NCBI GenBank assembly: GCA_964035575.1
Contig: OZ037885.1
Location: forward strand, 1,116,001 to 1,180,000
From: Rhynchopus sp. YZ270_cl-10
Lineage: Eukaryota > Euglenozoa > Diplonemea > Diplonemida > Diplonemidae
Direction: 5' to 3'
Length of the DNA: 64,000 nt
A model generated the notes under the pieces. It worked only from the letters and a program-made list of their open reading frames with translations. It did not search any database and was not told where the DNA came from. The position numbers and the translations under genes are program-made. Shown here piece by piece: positions 9,686 through 19,708 of the stretch; position 1 is the stretch's first letter; the number at the start of each line of letters is the position of its first letter.

Positions 9686-11453
9686 ATGTTGTTTATGTTG
9701 TCTCTCACGGCATGCATGGTGCTGTCCGTTACGTTCCCCAACCCTTGGGGCGATTCTGCGTCCATCATGCACGAACACACACCACACAGGTTCGGAGTGG
9801 AGAAGATGTACGGTATCGGTGGTGTCGGTGCACAGACGTACACCGTCCCTGAAGGTGTCAGCTTCATTGGTGTTGTTGCTGCTGGTCCTGCGAACGGGCC
9901 GCTCGACGTGGAATCGAGACCATCTGGTGGTGTGAGTGTGGGTACGTTGCGTGTCACCCCGGGGCAGGTGCTTTATGTCATGGTGGGTGAGGCCGGCGGA
10001 CAGGGCTACGGAGGGTGGAACGGAGGAGCAGTGGGGCAGCTGTGTGGTGGCAGTGGTGCAACAGACATCCGCACAGATGTGGACGACCTGGACTCGAGAC
10101 TGATTGTGGCAGGTGGTGCAGGTGGGTACGGCTCTGACGGCGGGGGTGATGGCGGTGGTGATACTGGTGGTGGGGGTCTTGGGTGTCAGAATGCATCCGA
10201 CCACGGGGGTACGCAGACCCAGGGAGGTCTCTTTGGAACGGCTGCTGCAGGATCCTTCGGGAAAGGTGGTGAGTGTATGCAGAACGTTCCTTCTGGCGTT
10301 GTTTGCACAGGTGGTGGTGGTGGCTGGTACGGCGGAGCTGGTGGAACTAGTGGTTGTTCAGCAGGTGGCGGAGGCTCGGGTCACATTGCAAGTAGCGTGA
10401 TCAATGGGACAACAACTGCAGGACAGAACCCATCATCCGGCTTTATGTACATTGTGGCCTTGTACCCAAGGGTAGACAACCCAACAGACCCTGCAGCCAT
10501 CATGCACGAACGCACTCGCGTTCGGAGAGGAGAAGACGTACACCTGCATCAACGATACACAGACGTACACCGTCCCTGAAAGTGTCAGATTCGTTGGTGT
10601 TGTTGCTTTTGGCCCTCGTGGGTATGACCCAACAAACGTCTTGAAACCTCCCTATGGTGGGATCAGTGCAGGTGTTCTTGCAGTGACTCCAGGGCAGCTG
10701 TTTCATGTCATGGTGGGTGGTGTGGGTGCTTCTGCTCCCAGCTTGCACTTTCCTCCTGTTGGTTGGAATGGTGGTGGGAGAGGAGGGGGCGCAAGTGGGA
10801 GCGGTGCAACAGACATCAGGACGGATGTTGCTGACTTGCACACCAGACTGATTGTGGCAGGTGGTGGAGGTGGTGGAGATGGGTTATGGGATACAGGTGG
10901 AGGCTTTGGTGGTGGTGAGAAAGGAGGTGATGCGTGTGCCAGTGGTATCACCTCCCCCAATGGTGCCTTGGGGGGGAACCAGACACACGGAGGCAACTTC
11001 GGGAATACTGGTGCAGGGTCCTTTGGCCAAGGTGGGGGGGGCAGAATCTCATATACCTGTGGTGGTGGTGGTGGTTGGTATGGTGGAAGTGCCCCAACGT
11101 CATACTCCCGAGACTGTAACTCTGGTGGTGGAGGCTCAGGCCCAACGACTGTCACAACAGCAGTGCCAACAGACGCATCCACGGCTGCCCCAACAGTCCC
11201 GCCAACGGCAGTGCCAACAGCAGCGCCACCGCCCACACCTACGCCACAAACACTGTCACCACCAACTTCTCCTGATGAAGGTGGACTACCAACTGTTGCC
11301 ATTGCAGGGATAGTGACCGGTGTGCTGTTGATGGGTGCTGCGGTGGTGGCGTTAGTGGTGTGCTTGCGCAACCGTGGCAGGGACACGTCGCTGCATGGGT
11401 ATGAGGAGGAAATGGATGATGACGACACGTCGAGTGCGTCAGACCACGCCTAG
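9686..11453 (+). pseudogene. G2: Gly_rich membrane protein, frameshifted
   Basis: Starts like its paralogues and reads signal peptide plus a full first Gly-rich domain (type 1, with FxGTAAAGSFGKGG). Near 10510 five bases are missing compared with G3 (CGAACGCACTCGCG instead of CGAACACACAACACTCGCG), and the frame stops at 10579 (297 aa). The rest of the gene continues in another frame to 11453: a second Gly-rich domain, a short PTAVPT stalk, a membrane helix (VAIAGIVTGVLLMGAAVVAL) and an acidic tail. In addition, the end of domain 2 (the HIASSVINGTM segment) is missing where it meets the stalk. As it stands it would give a soluble one-domain protein. Recent decay is likely, since the rest is still clean; a sequencing error could explain the shift but not the deletion. 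Confidence 0.8.
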
Positions 11454-12130
11454 CCTTGGTCACGATCATCAGGATGAGTGTTTTTATGTCTGCACATTGC
11501 CTTGTGTTGTGACAGCATCCCGCTCGCTGTGCACCAAAGAAGTGTCCTCAGCGGTTCGATAATCTGTACCCTCAGAGTGCACTGCAACTTAGACCACCGT
11601 TGTGTTTGCTACTACAAATTTTCTCTTATTCTGTATAGAAGGTCCTTGTACTTTCTCTTCTTTGAATTGAAAGCGGATGTCACTTACGGGTGTTGTGAAC
11701 CTAGATTTTTCATTCAAATCACAATTCCACTCTCTTTTTATAAGCGTTCTTTTCTGAACGGTTGAACAGCAATTCAGGACTCGTGTTTTTCAAGACCATA
11801 AAAATGGCTCTTCCCAGACACCACATCCTTTCTCCCCTTCAAAGATGTGAACTGTCTGCAGAAGACTGCCAACTGGTTTATTTTTAGGAAATGTTTGCAT
11901 TGTTCATCGTTTTGTGCGATAATTTCGTTATTCTGGTAAGTGTTGTTTGTGAGGTCAGAGTGTTTCACCGGTTTATCAGGGTGGGAACTACTTATGTGCG
12001 GATACAGAAAATAGGGTGGGATATTATTTTTGAGTTGGATTATTCAGTAGGACAGATACTCTCCTCATCTTCGCACGGACACTTCCTCACATCCAACTTT
12101 AAGACCATTCAATACATAAATACGTCTTGT
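11454..12130 (+). repeat. Gly-rich-gene 3' flank after G2
   Basis: About 670 bp highly similar to the blocks after G4 and G5 and, with an insertion, after G3. It contains the CTTTCTCTTCTTTGAA...TTGAAAG stem-loop (about 11653), the CGTTCTTTTCTGAACG hairpin (about 11745-11761) and an A/T-rich end. It probably carries 3'-UTR and polyadenylation signals copied with each gene. Confidence 0.7.
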
Positions 12131-12182
12131 TAAGGGGGGTCGGTAAATTGACCGGTTCTGACCGGACACTAAAGAAGTATGT

Positions 12183-12268
12183 TGCCGGTCAAAAGGGGGT
12201 CGTAGTCTGACCGGCTCTTAGGGTGACCGTCGATAGGTCGTTAGTTACGTCCCCCCTTTTGACCGGCA
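12183..12268. mobile_element. Foldback element with 17-bp perfect arms
   Basis: TGCCGGTCAAAAGGGGG (12183-12199) is perfectly inverted at 12252-12268. The loop and left flank carry more GACCGG half-sites (about 12148-12170, 12208-12215). It is a MITE-like element or the end of the decayed element to its right. Confidence 0.65.
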
Positions 12269-13278
12269 CTTTGACAGGGTTCCAGTTCCACGTCTGTCGG
12301 CGACGTTGCGGGACGTAGTCGCTCTCCTCCGACTCGATCCTCGTCGCTGTCGCTCTCGTACACCGCCGTCTCGGAGAGGGCTTTGCGGCCGTCTCCTCCT
12401 TCGGCGTGCGTTGCGTGTGGGTGCATTGGGGTGACGGCTGTGCGGGCACTACGCGCTCCCGTGTCGCTCTCACTTCGCTTCGTGTGAGGTCTTCCCCGCG
12501 CTGATGGCCTGCGAAGTGCGGACCGTCATGCTCTTCTCCTTCATCGCCGCGATCATCGTCTCGGGGTCGCTCTTTTTCGCCAGGCCGTGCAGCACATACG
12601 TGCTCTCATCAGCCCATTTCTCGTCACCACGCAGCTCGCGCCACGCATTGCGTTCGACGGAAGTGTCCGGCAGGTCCGTCAGCCCGTACGCCTTCGGCGA
12701 GATGATCAGTCTCCCCTTGTATTTTTTTGAAGCCTTCATGCCTGGTCGTGCGATGCTGTCTCGAGCCAGCACACGTTCGGGTGGCGGTTCGATGGGCGGA
12801 TGATCACACCGTCTTGTCCGAAACGTCACAGAGGGGCCTGCTCGTCGCCACCAGCGCCTGCCACCTCATACCAATCCTGTCCTTCCCTTCCGGCAGTTCG
12901 CGCAGCTTCACCACGCGCATGTCAAGCGCCCGCAAATGCTTCTGGGCCACCTCCTGTCCACCTGAATGTCAGCTTTCGGTCGCCGCCCCCCTAGCTAACT
13001 CCAGTGGTAGCTGCTGCAGCTTCGGTCCGTTGCCCAGCTGCGGCAGCTTGTCCTGCCTCGCCACCTTCTCCTTCACAAGGTCATATGTGGCACGTTTTGA
13101 GCACGTACCCACCGTCGGAGATCACCAGCACCTTCTCTCTGCGCACTGGGTGTTGTGTTCCTTTTATTGGTCTGAACGAGACCATGTCCCGCGGCACCCC
13201 CTCTTCTGCTCTTGCAGGATGGCCGCCGCTGTGCCTGCCGACACCAATGCAATCATGTCGGTGGTGTGCGTTCAATGA
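12189..13278 (-). pseudogene. Decayed minus-strand coding region, unknown family
   Basis: The minus strand shows long coding-like stretches with charged, helix-like composition (for example segments rich in KEKVARQDKLPQL and ERNAWRELRGDEKW types of sequence). They are spread over more than one frame and interrupted several times. GC is higher than in nearby spacer. It lies between two inverted-repeat structures (12183-12268 and 13446-13518), which suggests a dead mobile-element gene. I do not recognise the family. It is not the transposase of 1-1276. Confidence 0.5.
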
Positions 13279-13445
13279 ACGCTTCTTCTGTCACGACGGG
13301 CACATTCCACCCCCCTGTGTTGCAGCCGCATCGCTGCTTTGTCACCCATCAGGGTGTCCAGTGCCGCCCCGAGGAGGCGCGCTGCGCAGCTATAGTTGAT
13401 ATGTGTTTGGTGTGTCTTTCATGTGTAAACCCCTCGATATTTTAC

Positions 13446-13518
13446 TTAATTTTCGATGCTCGCGAGCTTAATTTTTGCCGTCGCTCAGCAAATGAACCAC
13501 ACTCGCATCGAAAATTAA
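13446..13518. repeat. Inverted repeat, 14-bp perfect arms
   Basis: TTAATTTTCGATGC (13446-13459) is perfectly inverted at 13505-13518 around a 45-bp centre. It sits just after the decayed minus-strand region and before the G3 leader, so it may mark an element end. Confidence 0.6.
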
Positions 13519-13553
13519 TGCGTGAAAATGTCACATAATTTAACTACTGGATG

Positions 13554-13835
13554 AAAAGTCGAATAATTAGATGTTGTTACAGTACCCTGCGTCCGCCGAT
13601 TGAACGGTGAGGTGTTTGCACTTCGAACTTCTCTTTGTTTCAGGGGCGTACGAAACACACACACACACGGCCAGCGTCAGTACTTCATCACCACTTATGA
13701 GGTGTGCTGTCTGAGGTGCCTAATCCTGTGGGTGGCATTGCGCACCGCATCTGTGTCGGTCCTCTCTCTTTGTGCACGTTGTGCCAGCATCACACCACAC
13801 CCACACCCTCCAGACACCCTCTCCCGTCAGCAACA
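13554..13835 (+). promoter_or_regulatory. Conserved upstream block and leader of G3
   Basis: Same arrangement as before G2, nearly base for base. It ends CTCTCCCGTCAG at 13830 and CAACA before the ATG at 13836. The shared distal block argues that G2 and G3 were duplicated together with their upstream region. Confidence 0.6.
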
Positions 13836-16322
13836 ATGTTGTTTATGTTGTCTCTCACGGCATGCATGGTGCTGTCCGTTACAGACCCCGACCCTGTAGT
13901 CATCATACAGGAACACACGACACTCGTGTCCGGAGAGTGGAAGACGTATTGGTGGCGCAGTGCCGGTGCACAGACGTACACCGTCCCTGAAGGTGTCAGC
14001 TTCATTGGTGTTGTTGCTGGTGGTCCGGCGAACGGGCCGTACAACGTGCAAACGAAACCATCTGGTGGTGTGAGTGTGGGTACGTTGCGTGTCACCCCGG
14101 GGCAGGTGCTTTATGTCATGGTGGGTGAGGCCGGCGGACAGGGCTACGGAGGGTGGAACGGAGGAGCAGTGGGGCAGCTGTGTGGTGGCAGTGGTGCAAC
14201 AGACATCCGCACAGATGTGGACGACCTGCACTCGAGACTGATTGTGGCAGGTGGTGCAGGTGGGTACGGCTCTGACGGCGGGGGTGATGGCGGTGGTGAT
14301 ACTGGTGGTGGGGGTCTTGGGTGTCAGAATGCAGCCGACCACGGGGGTACGCAGACCCAGGGAGGTCTCTTTGGAACGGCTGCTGCAGGATCCTTCGGGA
14401 AAGGTGGTGAGTGTATGCAGAACGTTTCTTCTGGCGTTGTTTGCACAGGTGGTGGTGGTGGTGGCGGCTGGTACGGCGGAGGTGGTGGAACTAGTGGTTG
14501 TGAAGGAGGTGGCGGAGGCTCGGGTCACATTGCAAGTAGCGTGATCAATGGGACAACAACTGCAGGACAGAACCCATCATTCGGCTTTATGTACATTGTG
14601 GCCTTGTACCCAAGGGTAGACAACCCAACAGACCCTGCAGCCATCATGCACGAACACACAACACTCGCGTTCGGAGAGGAGAAGACGTACACCTGCATCA
14701 ACGATACACAGACGTACACCGTCCCTGCAGGTGTCAGATTCGTTGGTGTTGTTGCTGTTGGCCCTCGTGGGTCCGACGTCCCGCACGCAGTAGACTTCGT
14801 GCCTGCCTTTGGTGGGATCAGTGCAGGTGTTCTTGCAGTGACTCCAGGGCAGCTGTTTCATGTCATGGTGGGTGGTGTGGGTTCTGCTCCGTTTGGCAGC
14901 TTTGACGTTCTTGCTGGTGGTTGGAATGGTGGTGGGAGTGGAGGAGTCTGGGGCGCAAGTGGGAGCGGTGCAACAGACATCAGGACGGATGTTGCTGACT
15001 TGCACACCAGACTGATTGTGGCAGGTGGTGCAGGTGGGTCACAGAGCAATAGCATGGTGGGAGGCATTGGTGGTGGTGAGAAAGGAGGTGATGCGTGTGC
15101 CAGTGGTATCACCTCCCCCAATGGTTGCCTGGGGGGGAACCAGACACACGGGGGCAACTTCGGGAATACTGGTGCAGGGTCCTTTGGCCAAGGTGGGAGG
15201 ACCAAATGGACATTTGGCTGTGGTGGTGGTGGTGGTTGGTATGGTGGAAGTGCCCCAACGCCAGACTCCCTCGGAGACTGTCACTCGGGAGGTGGAGGCT
15301 CAGGCCACATTGCAAGCAGTGTGATCAACGGCACGATGACGGCGGGACAGAACCCAAATGAAGGGTTGTTGTACATTGTGGCCTTGTACACAGGACAGGA
15401 GACAGATGCACCACCTACAGCAGTGCCGACACAACCACCTCCAACGGCTGTGCCAACAGCAGTGCCACCATCAGTTCCAGCAGCAGTACCAACAGCAGTG
15501 CCGACACAACAACCACCAACAGCAGTGCCGACACAAGCACCTCCAACAGCAGTGCCAACAGCAGTGCCAACAGCAGTGCCAACAGCAGTGCCAACAGCAG
15601 TGCCAACAGCAGTGCCGACACAACAACCACCAACAGCAGTGCCACCATCAGTTCCAGCAGCAGTGCCAACAGCAGTGTCAACAGCAGTGCCGACACAAGC
15701 ACCTCCAACAGCAGTGCCAACAGCAGTGCCAACAGCAGTGCCAACAGCAGTGCCAACAGCAGTGCCAACAGCAGTGCCAACAGCAGTGCCAACAGCAGTG
15801 CCAACAGCAGTGCCAACAGCAGTGCCAACAGCAGTGCCAACAGCAGTGCCGACACAACAACCACCAACAGCAGTGCCACCATCAGTTCCAGCAGCAGTGT
15901 CAACAGCAGTGCCAACAGCAGTGCCAACAGCAGTGCCAACAGCAGTGCCGACACAACAACCACCAACAGCAGTGCCACCATCAGTTCCAGCAGCAGTGTC
16001 AACAGCAGTGCCGACACAAGCACCTCCAACGGCTGTGCCAACAGCAGTGCCACCATCAGTTCCAGCAGCAGTACCAACAGCAGTGCCGCCAACACCTTCA
16101 CCGCCCACACCTACGCCACAAACACTGTCACCACCAACTTCTCCTGATGAAGGTGGACTACCAACTGTTGCCATTGCAGGGATAGTGACCGGTGTGCTGT
16201 TGATGGGTGCTGCGGTGGTGGCATTAGTGGTGTGCTTGCGCAACCGTGGCAGGGACACGTCGCTGCATGAGCCTGAGGAGGAAATGGATGATGGCGACAC
16301 GCCGATCATGACAGCTACCTAG
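13836..16322 (+). CDS. G3: two-Gly_rich-domain membrane protein with long PTAVPT stalk
   Basis: 828 aa, intact. Signal peptide 1-~17; type-1 Gly-rich domain about 41-261; type-2 Gly-rich domain about 285-518; stalk about 521-765 of PTAVPT, PTQQPP, PTQAPP and PPSVPAAV units; membrane helix about 777-800 (VAIAGIVTGVLLMGAAVVAL); tail ending in acidic residues, with a last block that differs from G2 and G5. The stalk is built on a 12-bp DNA unit (ACAGCAGTGCCA) and is the longest in the array. Thr/Pro composition predicts O-glycosylation and a stiff extended spacer that lifts the Gly-rich head off the membrane. The ALK/LTK-type head implies ligand or carbohydrate binding; that is inference. Confidence 0.85.
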   Translation: MLFMLSLTACMVLSVTDPDPVVIIQEHTTLVSGEWKTYWWRSAGAQTYTVPEGVSFIGVVAGGPANGPYNVQTKPSGGVSVGTLRVTPGQVLYVMVGEAGGQGYGGWNGGAVGQLCGGSGATDIRTDVDDLHSRLIVAGGAGGYGSDGGGDGGGDTGGGGLGCQNAADHGGTQTQGGLFGTAAAGSFGKGGECMQNVSSGVVCTGGGGGGGWYGGGGGTSGCEGGGGGSGHIASSVINGTTTAGQNPSFGFMYIVALYPRVDNPTDPAAIMHEHTTLAFGEEKTYTCINDTQTYTVPAGVRFVGVVAVGPRGSDVPHAVDFVPAFGGISAGVLAVTPGQLFHVMVGGVGSAPFGSFDVLAGGWNGGGSGGVWGASGSGATDIRTDVADLHTRLIVAGGAGGSQSNSMVGGIGGGEKGGDACASGITSPNGCLGGNQTHGGNFGNTGAGSFGQGGRTKWTFGCGGGGGWYGGSAPTPDSLGDCHSGGGGSGHIASSVINGTMTAGQNPNEGLLYIVALYTGQETDAPPTAVPTQPPPTAVPTAVPPSVPAAVPTAVPTQQPPTAVPTQAPPTAVPTAVPTAVPTAVPTAVPTAVPTQQPPTAVPPSVPAAVPTAVSTAVPTQAPPTAVPTAVPTAVPTAVPTAVPTAVPTAVPTAVPTAVPTAVPTAVPTAVPTQQPPTAVPPSVPAAVSTAVPTAVPTAVPTAVPTQQPPTAVPPSVPAAVSTAVPTQAPPTAVPTAVPPSVPAAVPTAVPPTPSPPTPTPQTLSPPTSPDEGGLPTVAIAGIVTGVLLMGAAVVALVVCLRNRGRDTSLHEPEEEMDDGDTPIMTAT
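15410..16095 (+). repeat. 12-bp minisatellite in the G3 stalk
   Basis: Tandem copies of ACAGCAGTGCCA, including an unbroken run at about 15706-15850, set in higher-order blocks that contain CACAACAACCACC and CCATCAGTTCCAGCAG. The unit is four codons long, so copy-number change keeps the reading frame. Confidence 0.9.
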
Positions 16323-16522
16323 CCTTGGTCACGATCATCAGGATGAGTGTTTTTATGTCTGCACATTGCCTTGTGTTGTGACAGCATCCCGCTCGCTGTG
16401 CACCAAAGAAGTGTCCTCAGCGGTTCGATAATCTGTACCCTCAGAGTGCACTGCAACTTAGACCACCGTTGTGTTTGCTACTACAAATTTTTGTTAGATG
16501 TGTGCACGAGAGGCACATTCAT

Positions 16523-16555
<33 letters not shown>

Positions 16556-17250
16556 TTTTTTTTCCCCCTCCTTTTTTTTTCTTTTTTGTTTTCTTTATCT
16601 AAAGGGGGGTGGGGGATAAAACAATTATCCCCCGTTTTTTCTCCCCCATTTTAGTTTATTTTATCCCCCACTACAGTTATCCCCCACTTCCCACACCGCG
16701 TTTTTGGTGTGGATTTTCCTTGGGGATGGGGATATTCAGGTGGAAAAAAAGAGAGATATTTTTTTTTATCCCCCACTACAACTATCCCCCATTTTTTGAG
16801 AAGAAAAAACTGGCGATATTTTTTATTTTATCCGCCGTTCTACAGTTATCCCCCACTACAATTATCCCTCCCCCCCTTTATGCGGATCCCCCAGTGAACA
16901 GTTTTCTCTTATTCTGTATAGAAGGTCCTTGTACTTTCTCTTCTTTGATTTGAAAGTGTATGTCACTTACGGGCACTATATTTTTCATTCAAATCACCCT
17001 CTTTTTTGTACACGTTCTTTTCTGAACGGTTGAACAGCAATTCAGGACTCGTGTTTTCTAAGATCTCAGTAATGGCTCTTCCCAGACACCACATCCTTTC
17101 TCCCTTCAAAGATGTGAACTGTCTGCAGAAGACGGCCAACTGGTTTTTAGGAAATGTTTTGCGTTGTTCGTTGTTTTGTGTCATGCCTTTGTTGTTCTGT
17201 TATGTGTTTTTGTTTGTGAGGAGTCAGAGTGTTTCACCTGGTTATCAGTG
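16323..17250 (+). repeat. Gly-rich-gene 3' flank after G3, interrupted by an insertion
   Basis: Matches the flank after G2 up to TACTACAAATTTT (about 16487) and resumes at TTTCTCTTATTCTGTATAG (about 16905). The intervening ~420 bp are absent from the other flanks. They contain a GTGTGCACGAGAGGCACATTC motif, a 20-plus-nt poly-T, and the inverted-repeat element 16600-16880. Confidence 0.75.
16600..16880. mobile_element. Inverted-repeat element with ATCCCCC repeats
   Basis: Ends TAAAGGGGGG...GGGATAA (16600 on) and TTATCCCTCCCCCCCTTTA (to 16880) are inverted copies. The inside repeats ATCCCCCACTACA(A/G) several times on one strand. It lies inside the segment that interrupts the G3 flank, so it is a recent arrival. 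No coding capacity. Confidence 0.6.
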
Positions 17251-17394
17251 CGGGGGGGTATTTTTGTCTTGGATTATTCAGTACCTACCTACCCCCAGAT
17301 TTTAATTCACGTCATCGTACGTGCCAAAATTACGAACACCGGCTGGGGAAATGACATCATCCCTGACAACAAACTTGGCCAGCGCAGCTGATGC

Positions 17395-17463
17395 TGTGCG
17401 ATAACGAATATGATAAGGTGACTAAGCACGAGAGGCTTAGGATCATCTGATAAACTTTTCTTT
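17395..17463 (+). repeat. Dispersed hairpin element with extended 5' part
   Basis: Stem CTAAGC (17422-17427)/GCTTAG (17435-17440), loop ACGAGAG. The 20-odd bases before it (GCGATAACGAATATGAT) recur before the copy at 53680, so these two share about 65 bp. Confidence 0.78.
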
Positions 17464-17579
17464 ATTCTCTGTCCCATTACCCAAAACGTAAAAACCACTT
17501 TCAATCATATTTGTTCCTCTCCTTTTTCCACACTCGCTGGTTTTTGTATTCGCTCATTTTTATCAAAAAGGTTTCCCCT

Positions 17580-17732
17580 ACTTTCGAGTGCGAAACATTT
17601 CCCCATGTATTGCACGGGAAACAATATGACAAACATGAGTAGGGGGTGGTTCCGTGCATGTCATAGGACCTGGCACTCTGTGTATCTCCCAAAAACCAAA
17701 AGTGTTGTGTGTGAAGTTTTGAAAGAATATTA
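17580..17732 (+). repeat. Dispersed repeat, copy 1 (partner at 52176-52328)
   Basis: About 150 bp similar to 52176-52328: TTCGAGTGCGAAA start, ACGGGAAACAATATGACAAA middle, ACCTGGCACTCTGTGT and a closing AAAACCAAAAG segment. The two copies differ by several small indels, so neither frame is conserved and coding is unlikely. Confidence 0.7.
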
Positions 17733-18410
17733 GAATCCAAAGAAGCAATCTATTCAATTTATTTTTGATTCTCTCATATACACTCTCACAAAAATCGAGG
17801 CATTTTCAAAAGTCCCGAATGTGCCATCTTTTGTACAGTCCAACCCCTGTACACTTATGGTATATTTAGTTGATATCTTCTCCAGTTGCAATACGGCATT
17901 TTCTGCAAGGACTTTTTTTTATCGATTTTTCTGGTCCTGGGCTGGACTTTAAATTGCATCCAGCGTCCGTTCCTCCTGAAACTCTATGAAGGTGTTGACC
18001 GGCTCGAACCGATGTCCTACCTGAGAGAGTACAAAACAGGAGGCGAGGAGGGGTGTGCGAGGCATTTTGCCTTTAGGGTCAATTTTTGTTTTTTAGCCAC
18101 CCTGCCTCTTCTTGAAACAATTAAAAAATGCGGAGCCTTTTGGTGTGATCACCCAAACGGATTCTCCGTGGTTCCCCTGTGGTTCTTCCGTGGGTTGTCC
18201 GTACTCCCTGAGTCACACCGCCTTTGTCTTTCTTTTTTGGGCATGCGGGACGCTCCCCCCTTGTCCTCAGGGTGCTAACCGTCCCTGCCCCTTCCCTACG
18301 CAAAGTAAAACCCTGGCAGAGCATATAAATGCTGGACCGTGGCTTCCACACGTGAATTTCCTCGTGCCCAGGATACCCCAGCTCAAGTTTCATTGTTCTC
18401 ATTTTATAGA

Positions 18411-18459
18411 AGATGACTAAGGGACGAGAGGTTTAGGTTCGTCTTGCCAACTTTTTCTT
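18411..18459 (+). repeat. Dispersed hairpin element (wobble variant)
   Basis: CTAAG (18417-18421) pairs with TTTAG (18432-18436), with a G-U pair replacing the usual G-C. The family tail GGTTCGTCTTGCCAACTTTTTC follows. A TTTTATAG acceptor-like run precedes it. Confidence 0.65.
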
Positions 18460-18577
18460 TTATTTCGATTTCTGCTCCATTTGACTGTGAAAGATCTGCT
18501 CAAAATCTTTCGTATCGATTTCCCCTTTGAATTCCCTTTTTTTTTTTCCCCTCCAAAATTATCATACCACGTAGCAC

Positions 18578-18724
18578 GCCTGAGTTGAGACAGACTATAG
18601 CGGGCTTTGAAAGTCCTCCATAGTCCGTCTCAAGTCCGCCAAAACTCGGGCGGACTTGAGACGGACTTGGTGGACTCGGGCCGAATCTGGGCGGACTCAG
18701 TCAAGAGTGCGTCTCAACTCGGGC
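18578..18724. mobile_element. Foldback element with nested inverted repeats
   Basis: Outer arms GCCTGAGTTGAGAC (18578-18591) and its inverse 18711-18724 (one mismatch) enclose a 19-bp perfect hairpin, 18622-18640 with 18649-18667, built on AGTCCGTCTCAAGTCCGCC. Variants of 'GGCGGACT' recur between. MITE-like, with no coding capacity and no clear target duplication. Confidence 0.7.
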
Positions 18725-18961
18725 AGGTCTTGATGTAATTTTGTTTGGCGGCCACGAAGTATGAAAAAGAATTTTCAGCAAGGATATCTCTAAATCCGTC
18801 CCTTTTTGGCCAAATTCCGAAATCCCAATCCAAAAAATTCCCTGTTTTTTTAGTATAGTTTTTGGGCTGTTTTTTGACTTTTTTGTGGGGGGGAAAAAAA
18901 TTTTTCCCGATATGTCGTCAGGGCTCTCGCCGGGGGTCATTTGGGGTCCCGAGCTTTCCCC

Positions 18962-19017
18962 CCGTAAAAGCGGTCGCTGCGCGCGCTTCGCGCGCGCGAC
19001 TCCCTGCCAGTGCAGGG
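18962..19017 (-). repeat. GC-rich palindromic repeat, copy 1
   Basis: CGCGCGCGAAGCGCGCG palindrome next to CGACCGCTTTTACGGGG (minus strand). The same arrangement lies on the + strand at 34326-34370, inside the inverted-repeat element 33747-34446. This copy may therefore be a remnant of that family. Confidence 0.65.
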
Positions 19018-19708
19018 AGGCGTGGCGCTTTCTCCCCCTGATGCACAAAAGGCAGGTGGGGAGTGTGTTAGCCTTATCAGTAACCTCGGTACATTTATGA
19101 AAGAAACGGCAGTCATGGCACCCAAAGGTTCCTGGCGAAGCCACGGTACGCAACATTTGAGATCTCCTCCGTCTTCCAACCCTCATAATTGAATGCGATT
19201 GACACGTCTTCTCCTTCTTCTTGTGCACAACCTCAAATGTCTCTGATGCTGGACGTTTGCCTGCAACTGACGTGAACATCCGCACCCACAACTACAGCAA
19301 CCGCCTGCAGAGCCAATTTTTTCCTCAAAAATCCGGGACTTTTTTTTTTTCCTTTTCCCCTTTTTTCGCTTTATTTGATTGCGTTGATCGATCGCATCCC
19401 ACAGGCGAAACTCTCTGGGGGTGGGGTGGAGTAGAATGTACCTGAAATTGCTGTAGGGAAAAACAGGGAATTTTTTTCAGGGAATTTTTTTATTTTTCCG
19501 AAATCCCAATCCCAATCCAGAATTAGAAAAATCCCTGATTTTCAGCAAAAAAAAAAAAAAAACCTCCCCACCCACAGTGGAGATTGCACAACTGTGGCAA
19601 CACAACCGAGGCAACTGCACTACTCCAACAATTTATCAAAAAAAAAAAGAACAGATCACCTCAGGTTTCCACACACACATCACCCACCAAGAAACAGAGA
19701 CACACAGA

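Larger units (their letters stand above)
17251..19708. other. Spacer G3 flank to ubiquitin-like/LRR gene
   Basis: No convincing gene. It contains a hairpin element (17395-17463), a segment shared with 52176-52328, a second hairpin element (18411-18459), the foldback 18578-18724, a GC-rich palindrome shared with 34326-34370, and a repeated CCGAAATCCCAATCC fragment (about 18817 and 19498). A 130-codon + frame at 17886-18278 and a 196-codon - frame at 18701-19291 exist. The latter has several Cys pairs but lacks support as a gene. Confidence 0.5.

Noticed and set aside
11478-11765. 95-codon frame conserved after G2, G3 (shorter) and G5
   Set aside because: It is conserved only because the 3' flank was copied with the gene. 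Small indels between copies break it without compensation.
17995-18040. Minus-strand GGTTCGAGCC, resembling a tRNA B box
   Set aside because: The flanking T-stem does not pair and no acceptor stem or anticodon arm is found at the right distance.
17886-18278. 130-codon plus-strand frame
   Set aside because: No signal, domain or acceptor-like start. Composition is like the surrounding spacer.
18701-19291. 196-codon minus-strand frame with several Cys pairs
   Set aside because: It crosses the foldback element and the GC palindrome, and its C-terminal half is repeat-derived. Not convincing as a gene.
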